A DNA stretch of 32,234 nucleotides from Bacteroidetes bacterium QS_8_68_28 (GCA_003022485.1 PXTS01000009.1:1-32234), one strand, 5' to 3'; positions 1-7,684 are shown, counted from the stretch's first letter. The notes: generated by a model from the letters alone, not told the origin. Made by a program: numbers and translations.

Positions 1-1068
1 GTCGCCAGCGGAAAGCGAGCGCGCGAAGGCCACTTGCAGCTTCACGCACTGCTCCAGGTCACGCAGGTCCACCAGTTCGCTCATCGAGTGCATGTAGCGC
101 AGCGGCACGGACATTAGCCCCGAGGGCGTGCCCCCGCGCTGCCGGAAGATCGCGTCGGTGTCGGTGCCGGTGCGGCGGCTCGACGCCTCATGCTGGAGGG
201 CGAGGTTTTCGTCTTCGGCCACGTCCATCAGGCGCCCCACCACGCGCGGGTGGGCACTGGTGCCATGCGTCACCGAGGGGCCGTCGCCCATCTTCACCTT
301 GCCGTGCTTGGCCGGATTGAGGCCCGGCGTGTCCGTCGCATGGGTCACGTCGAAGGCCAGCGCCACGCTCGGCTCCAATTCGAAGGCCGCCATCGCCGCC
401 CCGTACCCGCCGATCTCTTCCTGCACGCTGTTGGCCGCGATGACGGTCGCCTCCGGACGCTCTCCCTCGCTGAGGCGGCGCAGCGTCTCGGCGATGACAA
501 AGCCGCCGAGGCGGTTGTCCAGCGCGCGCGCCACCAAGCGATGCTCGGTCACGTGCTCCGGGCCCTCCGCCGAGACGACCGGCATCCCCACGCGCACGCC
601 GCGCTCCCGTGCTTCCTCCGCGTCGGCCGCCCCGATGTCGATGTAAATCTCTTTCCACTCCGGCACGTCGTCGTCTTTGCGGTCGCGCAGGTGGATGGCC
701 GTGTGCCCGGTGACGCCGGGAATCGCGCCGTCGTCGGTGAGGACGCGCACGCGCCGCGCCTGGCTGATCTTGCGGTCCGACCCGCCGATGGGCGCGACGT
801 GCAGAAAGCCTCCGTCGGTGATGTGGCGTACCATCAGCCCGATCTCATCGGCGTGGGCATCGAGCATGAGGCGCGGGGCATCGCCGTTTTCGCTGTCGCC
901 GCCGCTGCCTTCGAGCACGGCGAAGGTGGAGCCGTAGGTGTTCGTCTCGACGCGGTCGGCCACGCCCGAGAGGTAGCCGGCCCACACGCGCTGCCCCTCC
1001 ATCTCAAAGCCGGTCGGGCTGGGCGTCTCCAGAAGCTCGAAGAGGAAGTCGTGGGCGTCGTCGGTCAT
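1..1068 (-). CDS. M42 family metallopeptidase (glutamyl/deblocking aminopeptidase type), 3' end cut by window
   Basis: I read this by hand because the ORF track misses it: there is no stop before the window edge. The 356 visible codons start at ATG 1068 (MTDDAHDFLFELLETPSPTGFEMEG) and nearly reach the usual length of the family. Cocatalytic metal motifs of M42 enzymes are visible: LMLDAHADEIGLM (His about 72), ARALDNRLGG, NSVQEEIGGYGA (the EE pair with the general base), AFDVTHATDTPG, and near the end YMHSMSELVDLRDLE with the last metal His. The family makes cytosolic tetrahedral dodecamers that trim peptides from the N-terminus and use two Zn or Co ions; that is family knowledge, not seen here. 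A 15-bp triplet repeat lies just upstream of the start. The exact substrate preference cannot be told. Confidence 0.93.
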   Translation of the reverse strand, partial: MTDDAHDFLFELLETPSPTGFEMEGQRVWAGYLSGVADRVETNTYGSTFAVLEGSGGDSENGDAPRLMLDAHADEIGLMVRHITDGGFLHVAPIGGSDRKISQARRVRVLTDDGAIPGVTGHTAIHLRDRKDDDVPEWKEIYIDIGAADAEEARERGVRVGMPVVSAEGPEHVTEHRLVARALDNRLGGFVIAETLRRLSEGERPEATVIAANSVQEEIGGYGAAMAAFELEPSVALAFDVTHATDTPGLNPAKHGKVKMGDGPSVTHGTSAHPRVVGRLMDVAEDENLALQHEASSRRTGTDTDAIFRQRGGTPSGLMSVPLRYMHSMSELVDLRDLEQCVKLQVAFARSLSAGD

Positions 1069-1074
1069 TCGTTT

Positions 1075-1119
1075 GAGTGCGGCGGGCGGGAGTGCGGGAG
1101 GCGGGAGTGCGGCGGGCGT
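1075..1119. repeat. 15-bp tandem repeat, 3 copies, upstream of the M42 gene
   Basis: Three consecutive 15-bp units begin with GAGTGCGG (1075-1089, 1090-1104, 1105-1119). The first and third are almost identical and the middle one differs at a few positions. The array begins 7 bp upstream of the M42 start codon, so it lies in its leader. The rest of the gap to 1345 is GC-rich and shows no convincing gene. Confidence 0.8.
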
Positions 1120-1345
1120 GGCTGCTGCACTCGCCCGTGCCCTACTGCCGCGCCGGCGAAATGCTCCCGTGGCACCCGCGCGGCAGGGCAGGCCGGCCGT
1201 TCGCGTGGCCCAACAGCGCGCCGTCCCAGATGCGCCGGCAGCGTTGCCGGGATCTGCCGTCGCACCGGCCACCGACGCTCCAGCGACATGCGCGCCGCCG
1301 AACACGAAAGACCGCCGCCCACCGTCTGGTTCCGCGAGGGGCCAC

Positions 1346-2281
1346 TCACGCCGACACCGCCTCGCGTTGCTTCGCGTGCTTCGCGTCACGCGCCGTCTCC
1401 GCGTCGCGCGCCGTCTCCGCGTCGCCCAGGCGTTGCACAAGCGCCACGCCCGCCAGCACCAGCAGGCCGCCCACCAGCGCCATGAGCGTGGGCACCTCGC
1501 CGTGCCACCCCCACGCGATGGGCAGCGCCGCCAGCGGGACCAGGTAGAGCAGGCTCGTTCCCTTCGCCACCGACAATTCGGAGAGCACGTAGGCGTACGT
1601 CACGTACCCCACCGCGCCCGGCAGCACGCCGATGTAGGCCACCGCGAGCGTGGCCTGCGGCGGCGCGGCGGCCACCTGACCGGGCAACGCCGGCGCCCAG
1701 ACGAGCATCAAGAGCGTGCCCGTCCACATGGCGTAGGCGGTGATCTCCAGCGGCGAGTAGCGTTCCAGGAAGCGCTTCTGAAGCGTGAAGTACCCCGCCC
1801 CCGAGAGCGCAGCGGCCAAGACGAGAAGCGCTTCCGCCTCCAGCTTCGCCCCGCCCGCCTCGCCGAACGCAATCAGCGCCGCGCCGCCGAAGCTGAGCAG
1901 AATGCCCGCCCAGCCGATGTGGGAGAGGCGCTCCCTCAAGAACACCGCTGCCATCAGCGTGGCGAAGACAGGCGCCGTCTCCGTCAGAAAGCTCGCCGAC
2001 CCGGCCGTCACCGTGACCTGGCCGTAGTTGAGCGCTCCGTGGTAGAGCGTAAAGCCCAGCACGCCGAGCAGGACGATCCCCGGCCCGTCCCGCAGGCGCG
2101 GCAGACCGACGGACCGCACCAGCGCAATCACGACCATCGTCAGCGAGGCGAAGAGGTAACGCAAGAGCGCCAGTTGGCCCGGCCCGTAGGCGGCGAGGCC
2201 TGCCTTGATGCCGGGAAACGCCGACCCCCAGAGCAGCACGGTGGTCGCGGCAGCGGCGATGACTTTTTGCGTCGTGGTCAT
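1346..2281 (-). CDS. EamA/DMT-superfamily transporter (10-TM drug/metabolite exporter type)
   Basis: An inner-membrane protein of 311 aa from ATG 2281 (MTTTQKVIAAAATTVLLWGSAFPGIKAGL), the usual size for two EamA repeats of five helices. The N-terminal LLWGSAFPGIK motif and the second-half motifs SGAGYFTLQKRFLERYSPLEITAYAMWTG and LGVLPGAVGYVTYAYVLS-like stretches are typical of EamA (PF00892). Transport direction is usually efflux of amino acids or small metabolites; the substrate cannot be inferred. The longer ORF start at 2299 adds MLFISS and is less likely. The cytosolic C-tail is odd: it ends in (DAETAR)x2-DAKHAKQ, encoded by an exact 18-bp tandem duplication, so the tail is slippage-derived. 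Confidence 0.9.
   Translation of the reverse strand: MTTTQKVIAAAATTVLLWGSAFPGIKAGLAAYGPGQLALLRYLFASLTMVVIALVRSVGLPRLRDGPGIVLLGVLGFTLYHGALNYGQVTVTAGSASFLTETAPVFATLMAAVFLRERLSHIGWAGILLSFGGAALIAFGEAGGAKLEAEALLVLAAALSGAGYFTLQKRFLERYSPLEITAYAMWTGTLLMLVWAPALPGQVAAAPPQATLAVAYIGVLPGAVGYVTYAYVLSELSVAKGTSLLYLVPLAALPIAWGWHGEVPTLMALVGGLLVLAGVALVQRLGDAETARDAETARDAKHAKQREAVSA
1389..1424. repeat. 18-bp perfect tandem duplication in the 3' end of the EamA gene
   Basis: Two exact copies of CGCGCCGTCTCCGCGTCG (1389-1406, 1407-1424). Read on the minus strand they encode two DAETAR units in the C-terminal tail of the transporter. The length is a multiple of three, so copy-number change would keep the frame. Confidence 0.85.
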
Positions 2282-2626
2282 AGACGAAATAAAGAGCATG
2301 GACCGGGACGTAGGAACGAATTCGACGGAGGCTTCGCAAAGCCAACGCCGCGTCGCTCCCCGCGAGGGCTCTGCGACGATTGCCTGCGGGCATTCAGGCC
2401 ATACCCTGTAAGCTGAACCTCAAATGCAGATTCATGGATTTATATGGTCAGCGCGATAGCCAGCGGCGATCAAGCCGTAAGCCGCCGGCCCGGGCGGTGC
2501 AGCACGCGGGCGTTCGGGACCCGCTCTTGCCTGCTCGTCACGACGGGCGTCTTGACGACCGGGCGGCGGCGGGGCTATCTTTTTGTTTCCCCTGCTTGCG
2601 CCGTTTCGCTTGCCTCCGCCCTCACC
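2282..2626. other. 345-bp divergent intergenic region, no gene
   Basis: This lies between the starts of the EamA gene (-) and the first FAS1 gene (+), so both promoters should be here. A short AT-richer stretch at about 2405-2450 (around ATGGATTTATATGG) is the best promoter candidate, but no convincing -35/-10 pair was found. The last about 45 bases before 2627 are C/T-rich, the usual leader type in this window. Track ORFs crossing it are extensions of neighbouring genes or antisense shadows. Confidence 0.6.
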
Positions 2627-3328
2627 ATGCCTTTCACCGTTCGGCGCTGCGCGCTGCCGCTTGCCACCGCGCTCGTGCTGCTGGGAAGCGCCGCCTGCGG
2701 GGATGCCGCCGGCACGAACTCGCGCCTCGGCGACACCTCCGTCGACAGCAGCGACACACGCGCGCATCGCGTCGCAGGACTGGTGACGGGCGTCGACACG
2801 CTGTCCACGCTCGCGCGGGCACTTCGCCGGGGCGGGCTACTCCGCGAGCTGCGGCGCGGCGGGCCGTACACGCTCTTTGCCCCCACCGACGACGCCTTTC
2901 GGCGCCACTGGCCCGGCTTCGACAGCCTGCTGGCCCCCGCCGGCACCTCAGGGGTTGCCGGAGGCCTCGCGGGCGCTTCCCCGGGCGGCACGCCTCCCGA
3001 GTTGTCCCCGCGCGACACTCTGCGGACCCTGCTCCGATTCCACCTCGTGCGCGGGCGCTTCGCCGCTCGCTCCCTCACCGACTCGCTGCGCCTGAGCACC
3101 CTCGCCGACAAGTCGCTCATGCTGGAACGCGCCCGCCGCCGTGGCTCGGGGCGGCGCGTGCGCGTGCGCGAAATGCCCCGCCCGGTGCCCGTTCGCCGCA
3201 CGCTGCGGGCACAGAACGGGGTCATCCACGTCCTGCCGCGCCCGTTGCGCATCCCCCCGCCGGACACCAGTGCGGAAGGCGCCCTCGGTGACACGACCGC
3301 CGCCGCGCCCTCCCCGAACGCCAACTGA
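2627..3328 (+). CDS. FAS1 (fasciclin) domain lipoprotein, first of a tandem pair
   Basis: The track ORF opens at 2444, but the start is ATG 2627 because this gives a lipoprotein signal: MPFTVRRCALPLATALVLLGSAAC followed by a polar linker. The mature protein (233 aa precursor) holds one FAS1 domain. The H1-like motif is GGPYTLFAPTDDAFRR, then RTLLRFHLVRGRF, and the H2-like end is QNGVIHVLPRPLRIPP. FAS1 domains are extracytoplasmic adhesion or carbohydrate/protein-binding modules; the ligand here is unknown. The loop between the motifs is enlarged by a Gly/Pro-rich insert (APAGTSGVAGGLAGASPGG). It is followed after 53 bp by a paralogue, which suggests an operon and gene duplication. Confidence 0.85.
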   Translation: MPFTVRRCALPLATALVLLGSAACGDAAGTNSRLGDTSVDSSDTRAHRVAGLVTGVDTLSTLARALRRGGLLRELRRGGPYTLFAPTDDAFRRHWPGFDSLLAPAGTSGVAGGLAGASPGGTPPELSPRDTLRTLLRFHLVRGRFAARSLTDSLRLSTLADKSLMLERARRRGSGRRVRVREMPRPVPVRRTLRAQNGVIHVLPRPLRIPPPDTSAEGALGDTTAAAPSPNAN

Positions 3329-3381
3329 CCCGGGCCGCCCCCCGCCGCTGCTCTCTTCGCTTCGACTGGGCCCTGCGTTTC

Positions 3382-4086
3382 ATGCTTTCCGTTTGCCGTC
3401 TCCGCCGCGCGATGGCTGCGGCAGCGACCGTCCTGCTGCTCTCGGCCTGTGGGGGGGAGCGCCCGGCCCCCGGCGCCTCGGCGCTCGACAGCACATCTCT
3501 GCTCACGCAGGACACGACGCTCGACGCCTCCCTCGCCGAGGTGCTGCGACGCCGCGAGCGCTTTCGCGTCTTCTCGACGATGCTCGACTCCGCGCGGCTG
3601 CTCTCCAGGTTGCAGCGCGGCGGCTCCTACACCGTCTTCGCCCCTACCGATCCCGGCATCCAGAAGTTGCCCGAAGGCGTCGTCGAAGAACTCCTTTTGC
3701 CGGCCAACCGCGAGCGGCTGCGCCAGATCGTCGGCTACCACCTGCACCGGGGGCGGATCGCCCGAGACAGCCTGCCGGGCATGGACTCGATTTCCACGAT
3801 AGCCGGATCGGCCCTTCCCGTCGCCACCGAAGGCGGGCGCGTGCTCGTCGGCAATGAACGGATGGGCGAGTACGTGATCACTACCCGCAACGGGCGCATC
3901 TTTGCCCTCAACGTGCCGGTGATGCCGCCCCCCGACGCGGCGACCCGGACGCTACCCGACGGCGGGACCTACGATACCCTCGGCGCCGACGACGATACGG
4001 GCAACAGCAACGGGAACGGAGATGGCGGAAATGGTGCGGGGAGAGATGACACGGGCGGCAGCGACGGAGGAAACGACGAGGGCTGA
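3382..4086 (+). CDS. FAS1 (fasciclin) domain lipoprotein, second of a tandem pair
   Basis: A protein of 234 aa with a lipoprotein signal (MAAAATVLLLSAC, Cys in an LLSAC lipobox) and a single FAS1 domain: RFRVFSTMLDSARLLSRLQRGGSYTVFAPTDPGIQKLP, then LRQIVGYHLHRGRI, then TRNGRIFALNVPVMPPP. The order of motifs matches the preceding gene, so the two are tandem paralogues. After the domain comes a roughly 40-residue low-complexity tail of Gly, Asn, Asp and Ser (DDDTGNSNGNGDGGNG...), absent from the first copy. Such acidic Asx/Gly tails may act as a flexible surface spacer or bind cations, which is inference. ATG 3382 or ATG 3412 could be used; both keep the signal peptide. Confidence 0.85.
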   Translation: MLSVCRLRRAMAAAATVLLLSACGGERPAPGASALDSTSLLTQDTTLDASLAEVLRRRERFRVFSTMLDSARLLSRLQRGGSYTVFAPTDPGIQKLPEGVVEELLLPANRERLRQIVGYHLHRGRIARDSLPGMDSISTIAGSALPVATEGGRVLVGNERMGEYVITTRNGRIFALNVPVMPPPDAATRTLPDGGTYDTLGADDDTGNSNGNGDGGNGAGRDDTGGSDGGNDEG

Positions 4087-4248
4087 CGAGCTGCCGCGTT
4101 ACGATCCTGACACGCCGGGCCGTGAGGGGAAGCGGGACGGATCAACGCCCGAAGAGATAGGATGCATACCTCTGAGGAGCCTGCGCCTCGCATATCGCGC
4201 GGGTTGCTTCTCGCCGTTTCTCTCTCTTGTAGTTCCTTTTTTTCTGCT

Positions 4249-5004
4249 ATGCCCGACGACCCCGACGACGCGCCCGTTTACGCCATCCTGGGGGCCACCG
4301 GCGGCATCGGCTCGGACGTGAGCCGCCGCCTCGCCAACGACGGCGCTCAACTCGTGCTGGGGGCCCGCTCCGAAGACGCCCTCGACCTGCTCGCCGACGA
4401 AACCGGCGGGGAGACCCATCCCCTCGACGCCACCGACTTCGAGCAGGTCCAGCAGTTCGTCGAGCACGTCACCGACACGTACGGGCGGCTCGACGGCCTC
4501 GTCAACTGCGTCGGCTCGATTCTGCTCAAGCCCGCCCACCTGACCAGCGTGGAAGACTTCAAGAAGACGCTGCGGCTGAACCTGCACACCGCATTTTTTG
4601 CCGTGAAGGCCGCCGCGCGCCCCATGATGAAGTCCGACGACGGGGGCTCGATCGTGCTGAGCGCCTCGGCGGTCGCGCGCAAGGGGCTCAAGAATCACGA
4701 GGCCATCGCCGCCGCCAAAGCCGGCGTCATCGGGGTGATGCGCGCAGCGGCGGCGACGTACGCGGGTCGGGACGTGCGCGTCAACGCCGTGGCGCCGGGA
4801 CTGGTCGAAACCCCCCAGTCGAAGGACCTTCTCTCCAGCAAGGAAGGCCGCAAACAGTCCGAAGCGATGCACCCGCTGGGCCGTCTGGGCCGCCCCGCCG
4901 ACGTGGCGCGCGCCATCTGCTGGCTCCTCGACAAGGAGGAGGCCGGCTGGGTCACCGGCCAGATCATCGGCATCGACGGCGGGCTGGGGACGCTGAGCGC
5001 GTGA
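4249..5004 (+). CDS. SDR-family oxidoreductase lacking the catalytic tyrosine
   Basis: The start is ATG 4249 (MPDDPDDAPVYAILGATGGIG), preceded by a T/C-rich leader; the 87 bp of extra ORF upstream looks untranslated. The 251 aa give a normal classical-SDR length. Visible are the Rossmann glycine motif GATGGIG (15-21), a DATD segment (60-63), LVNCVG in the NNAG position (85-89), NLHTAFFAVKAA (111-122), LSASAVA (Ser140 in the catalytic position), NAVAPGLVETP and the C-terminal GQIIGIDGGLGTLSA. The YxxxK motif reads IAAAK: Lys157 is kept, but the Tyr is Ile153. NAD(P) binding is therefore likely while classical SDR catalysis is doubtful. The substrate is unknown. Confidence 0.88.
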   Translation: MPDDPDDAPVYAILGATGGIGSDVSRRLANDGAQLVLGARSEDALDLLADETGGETHPLDATDFEQVQQFVEHVTDTYGRLDGLVNCVGSILLKPAHLTSVEDFKKTLRLNLHTAFFAVKAAARPMMKSDDGGSIVLSASAVARKGLKNHEAIAAAKAGVIGVMRAAAATYAGRDVRVNAVAPGLVETPQSKDLLSSKEGRKQSEAMHPLGRLGRPADVARAICWLLDKEEAGWVTGQIIGIDGGLGTLSA

Positions 5005-5140
5005 ACACAGCTCTCCGGCGGCCCCGACAAACGCCTGCCGTCGAGCCCCGAGCGCGACGGGGGGCGGAAGAGGGGCAGTAGCGCTTCGTCGTGCCGGCGC
5101 CCCGCCCGACCGGGAACGCCCGTCAGCGCGGGGCTGACCT

Positions 5141-5407
5141 TCATTCACTCGGAGCGGACTTTTTTTCCGACTCCGGCGACGACTGGTGCGCGCGCTGCTT
5201 CGGCGGGCGGTCGCCTTCCTTCGCATCAGGCGTCTCGCCGGTGAGGCGCTGGTACGTCGCCCAGTCGAGCAGCACAGCGTGCGGCTCGTTGTTTTTCTGG
5301 ATGAGCACGCCCTTCTGCTCGGTCCGCACGTAGTCGATGAGATCAGAGGTCTCCGAGCGCAGTTCAGTGATGGTGGCGATGGCGTCGACACCCGAGGTAT
5401 CGTACAT
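5141..5407 (-). CDS. Phd/YefM-type antitoxin, apparently orphan
   Basis: A protein of 88 aa from ATG 5407; the longer track ORF is leader. The start is fixed by a perfect AGGAGG 6-7 bases upstream, nearly the only canonical Shine-Dalgarno in this window. IATITELRSETSDLIDYVRTEQKGVLIQKNNEPHAVLLDWATYQRL is a typical Phd/YefM fold, a DNA-binding antitoxin N-domain that dimerises on operator palindromes. The tail is charged and disordered (PPKQRAHQSSPESEKKSAPSE), where toxin binding would lie. No RelE, Doc or PIN-like ORF follows; downstream lies the convergent SDR gene. It may be an orphan transcription regulator, or its toxin may have been lost. The upstream palindrome and repeats could be its operator. 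Confidence 0.8.
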   Translation of the reverse strand: MYDTSGVDAIATITELRSETSDLIDYVRTEQKGVLIQKNNEPHAVLLDWATYQRLTGETPDAKEGDRPPKQRAHQSSPESEKKSAPSE

Positions 5408-5424
5408 GAGGAGCCTCCTTCGAG

Positions 5425-5477
5425 GTAGAAAGCGTTCGATGTAGAAAGCGCGTGAGGAATGCCGGGGTAACCCCGGC
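5425..5477. promoter_or_regulatory. Candidate operator: 17-bp palindrome plus two direct repeats upstream of the antitoxin
   Basis: GCCGGGGTAACCCCGGC (5461-5477) is an inverted repeat with 8-bp arms and one central base, 54 bp upstream of the antitoxin ATG. Closer to the gene, GTAGAAAGCG occurs twice (5425-5434, 5441-5450) with 16-bp periodicity. Phd/YefM antitoxins commonly autoregulate by binding palindromes in their leader, so an operator is plausible. A stem-loop acting on the transcript is the alternative. Confidence 0.45.
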
Positions 5478-5549
5478 TTGCTTTTAGACGCGAGGCTTCT
5501 CCGTTTGTTACCGCAGACACCTGCCCGCTCAGAAGAGCGCGCCCCCTTT

Positions 5550-5561
5550 CTCAAAATTGAG
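5550..5561. repeat. Short AT-rich inverted repeat CTCAAAATTGAG
   Basis: Arms CTCAA/TTGAG with two central bases. It lies in the unusually AT-rich part (about 5550-5720) of the gap between the antitoxin and the PorD-like gene. It could be part of a promoter or operator; nothing else supports a function. Confidence 0.35.
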
Positions 5562-5725
5562 ACGACCCGTTACTTATTTTTTACTTCTCGAAGAATGGCC
5601 GCGCGCTTTTCTCGTTATCCCGTTGCCTGAAGGGCGTTTGGAATGAATATGCAAACGGGCGGGCTTCCCAAGCACGTCCCGGGGCAGAAACCGTCCTCCA
5701 ATTTTCTCTCCCGCAAAACGCAGGC

Positions 5726-6625
5726 TTATTTGAGAGATTCGTACGTGCTCAGGTGCGCCGCGTCGAGCTGGCTGAGCAGGGCGTAGGCCTCACTCTCCAT
5801 CGGCGACTCTTCGAAAAGCGCCGCCAGCTCCTCGAACTTCACGGCGAAAAACAAGTCGAGGACGTAGCGGCGCGACACGTCCTCATCGACCGTTCGGAGC
5901 GCCTGGAGCACCTCGAGGGCCGACTGCCGGGCCGCTTCCGTCTGGGCGACGAAGCGGTCGAGGCTGCGCAGGTGGTAGCGAAACAGCGCCCGGCGGAACG
6001 GCCGGTACCGCGAGTCCAGCAGCTGGGTGACGAGTGCGACGCGCCCCCGCCCGCCGACGGGCGTCCAGCCGGGAGCGCCGTTGGACTGGGCGAGCTCGGC
6101 AAGGTCGCGGGCCTGCTCGAAGTGCGGCGTGCCCCCGAGCTCGCTGAAGGTGTCGTAATCGTAGCCGAGCATCAGGTAGGCATAGAAGTCCAGCACCGTC
6201 GTGAGGTCGCCGTACTGCTCGACGTTGTGAGCGAGCGGCCGGCCTTCGGTATAGGAAAATTCCCAGTTCTCGTCGCGTAGGCGCGTGACCAGCGTCTGCT
6301 GGGAGGTCCCGTAGATCGGGCGGCGCGTGGCAACGACCAGCTGCGCGCGAAAGTCCGTCAGGCTGACCGCTTCTTGAAAGTAGATCTCAACGTTGCAACT
6401 GATGCGCTCGAAGTCCTGAAAGCGGTCGTCCGTCCACTTCTCGTTGTTGAAGTAGTCCTCGATCTTCCCCTCCAGTTCCTCCAGAAACGAAAACTCCGAT
6501 CCCGAAAGGTTCGAGTAGTCCACCGAGACGCTGCAATTCAATTCCTGTGCGCGCATGGTGGCGGGATGAGCGAACGCGCACGTGAGCAGTCCCGCGAACA
6601 GCGCGGCGAGCAGACGAGGCTTCAT
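5726..6625 (-). CDS. DUF4835 / PorD-like protein, type IX secretion-associated
   Basis: The chosen start is ATG 6625 (MKPRLLAALFAGLLTCAFAHPATMRAQELNCSV), which gives a clean signal peptide ending in RAQ; the 19 codons before it in the track ORF run into a tandem repeat. The mature protein begins QELNCSVSVDYSNLSGSE, the hallmark opening of DUF4835, and continues with a short all-beta part (VEIYFQEAVSLTDFRAQLVVATRRPIYGTSQQT) and a helical C-half (FYAYLMLGYDYDTFSELGG, LFRYHLRSLDRFV). Length 299 aa fits the family. DUF4835 proteins are periplasmic or outer-membrane-linked in Bacteroidota and have been named PorD. The divergent neighbour is a PorV/PorQ-like barrel, which supports the envelope role. 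Confidence 0.8.
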   Translation of the reverse strand: MKPRLLAALFAGLLTCAFAHPATMRAQELNCSVSVDYSNLSGSEFSFLEELEGKIEDYFNNEKWTDDRFQDFERISCNVEIYFQEAVSLTDFRAQLVVATRRPIYGTSQQTLVTRLRDENWEFSYTEGRPLAHNVEQYGDLTTVLDFYAYLMLGYDYDTFSELGGTPHFEQARDLAELAQSNGAPGWTPVGGRGRVALVTQLLDSRYRPFRRALFRYHLRSLDRFVAQTEAARQSALEVLQALRTVDEDVSRRYVLDLFFAVKFEELAALFEESPMESEAYALLSQLDAAHLSTYESLK

Positions 6626-6654
6626 CGGAGCGGGCGCGGCAACGGAAGTGCAGT

Positions 6655-6686
6655 GCAGTACTCCAATAGTGCAGTACTCCAATAGT
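6655..6686. repeat. 16-bp perfect tandem duplication in a divergent promoter region
   Basis: GCAGTACTCCAATAGT occurs twice back to back (6655-6670, 6671-6686), and a further partial unit, GCAGT, precedes it at 6650. Each unit contains the palindrome AGTACT. The array lies between the divergent PorD-like and PorV-like genes, about 30 bp upstream of the former's start, so it is within the promoter/leader of one or both. Confidence 0.85.
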
Positions 6687-6832
6687 AAGGAGGACAGGCG
6701 GTTTCACCCCCGGCGCGGAGAACGACTCGGAAGCAAATATTAATTTCAGGTTAACAAACAGGGCGCGGCGTTGCGCATCGGCGCCGGGGCGTGTCTTGGC
6801 CCATCCGTCTCCTCGCCCGTCCCCGCGTCTCC

Positions 6833-7684
6833 ATGCATTCCCGCATTGCCGTCTGGGTGAGCATCGGCCTGGGGTTGGTGCTCGCGGCAAGGCCGGCCTC
6901 CGCGCAACAGGCGCTCTCAATGGAGGGCGGGGCGCGCGTGGCCGCTCTCGCCGGCGCAGGCACGGCGCTCCCTGGTAGCGCCTGGGGATGGGGCAACCCC
7001 GCTGGGCCGGCCACACTCGGCGAGCGGGCGGTGAGCTTCTACGCCACGCAGGGCTTCGGGCTCTCGGAGCTGCGCCTGGGGGCTGCTCGCTACGCCGAGC
7101 CGACGGCCTGGGGCACGTTCGCGGCGGGCGCCCGCACGTTCGGGCACGACGCCTACCGCGAGACGGTCTTTTCGCTCGGATACGCGCGCAGCTTCCAGTT
7201 CGGAACCTCGCGGGGCGCGCAGGCGGGCCTGACGGCGCGCTACTACCGCCTCTCGCTGGGGAGCCGCTCGGACGGCGCCTCCTACGGAAGCGCCGGAGCG
7301 CTGGCGCTCTCGCTGGGGGCGCAGGTGCGGCTGCTTCCACGCCTCACGCTGGGCGCAGCGGCAGCCAACGTCAACGCGGCCCGCTACGCGGACGGGGCTG
7401 AGCTGGCCCAGACGCTCGCGGTGGGTCTGGCCTTCCGCGCCTCCGACCGCCTCCTCGTCCTCGCCGATGCCTTCAAGGACGTCGATCACGCGCTCTCGGG
7501 ACGCGCGGGGCTGGAGTTCGTGCCCGTCGAGGCGCTGGCGGTGCGCCTCGGCGTGGCCGGCGCCCCGGCGCGCGTGACGGCCGGCGTGGGGCTGCGCCTC
7601 AGCGTGCTTCGCGCGCGGTTGGCTTTCGAGCGCCACCGTACGCTCGGCTGGACCCCCGCCGCCGGCCTCGCGGTGCGCTGGTAG
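6833..7684 (+). CDS. PorV/PorQ-like outer-membrane beta-barrel protein
   Basis: The start is ATG 6833 (MHSRIAVWVSIGLGLVLAARPASAQ), giving a standard signal peptide; the track's earlier GTG at 6791 only adds leader. After the cleavage site comes QQALSMEGGARVAALAGAGTALPGSAWGWGNPAGPATLGERAVSFYATQGFGLSEL. This is the opening of the PorV/PorQ/UPF0164 barrel family, with aligned GGARVAALAGAGTA and NPAGPA motifs. The rest alternates polar and apolar residues with repeated LSLGAQVRLLPRLTLG-type strands and ends in VRW, as outer-membrane proteins do. PorV and PorQ shuttle or anchor type IX cargo, but membership here rests on pattern only. The 283 aa length fits. The next gene follows after 127 bp on the same strand. 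Confidence 0.7.
   Translation: MHSRIAVWVSIGLGLVLAARPASAQQALSMEGGARVAALAGAGTALPGSAWGWGNPAGPATLGERAVSFYATQGFGLSELRLGAARYAEPTAWGTFAAGARTFGHDAYRETVFSLGYARSFQFGTSRGAQAGLTARYYRLSLGSRSDGASYGSAGALALSLGAQVRLLPRLTLGAAAANVNAARYADGAELAQTLAVGLAFRASDRLLVLADAFKDVDHALSGRAGLEFVPVEALAVRLGVAGAPARVTAGVGLRLSVLRARLAFERHRTLGWTPAAGLAVRW

Noticed and set aside
190-1485. 431-aa plus-strand ORF (and 188-658, 128-646)
   Set aside because: Antisense shadow of the M42 gene in GC-rich DNA; His/Arg-rich, no domain.
1073-2416. 447-aa plus-strand ORF, and the 1386-2393 minus ORF
   Set aside because: Shadows of the EamA transporter gene; Arg/Gln/Pro-rich composition.
5122-5138. GTCAGC-GCGGG-GCTGAC hairpin after the antitoxin stop as a toxin-antitoxin terminator
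   Set aside because: Perfect 6-bp stem but no T-run; too weak a signal to call.
4099-5520. 473-aa minus-strand ORF
   Set aside because: Antisense to the SDR gene, crosses the real antitoxin gene in another frame; no family features.
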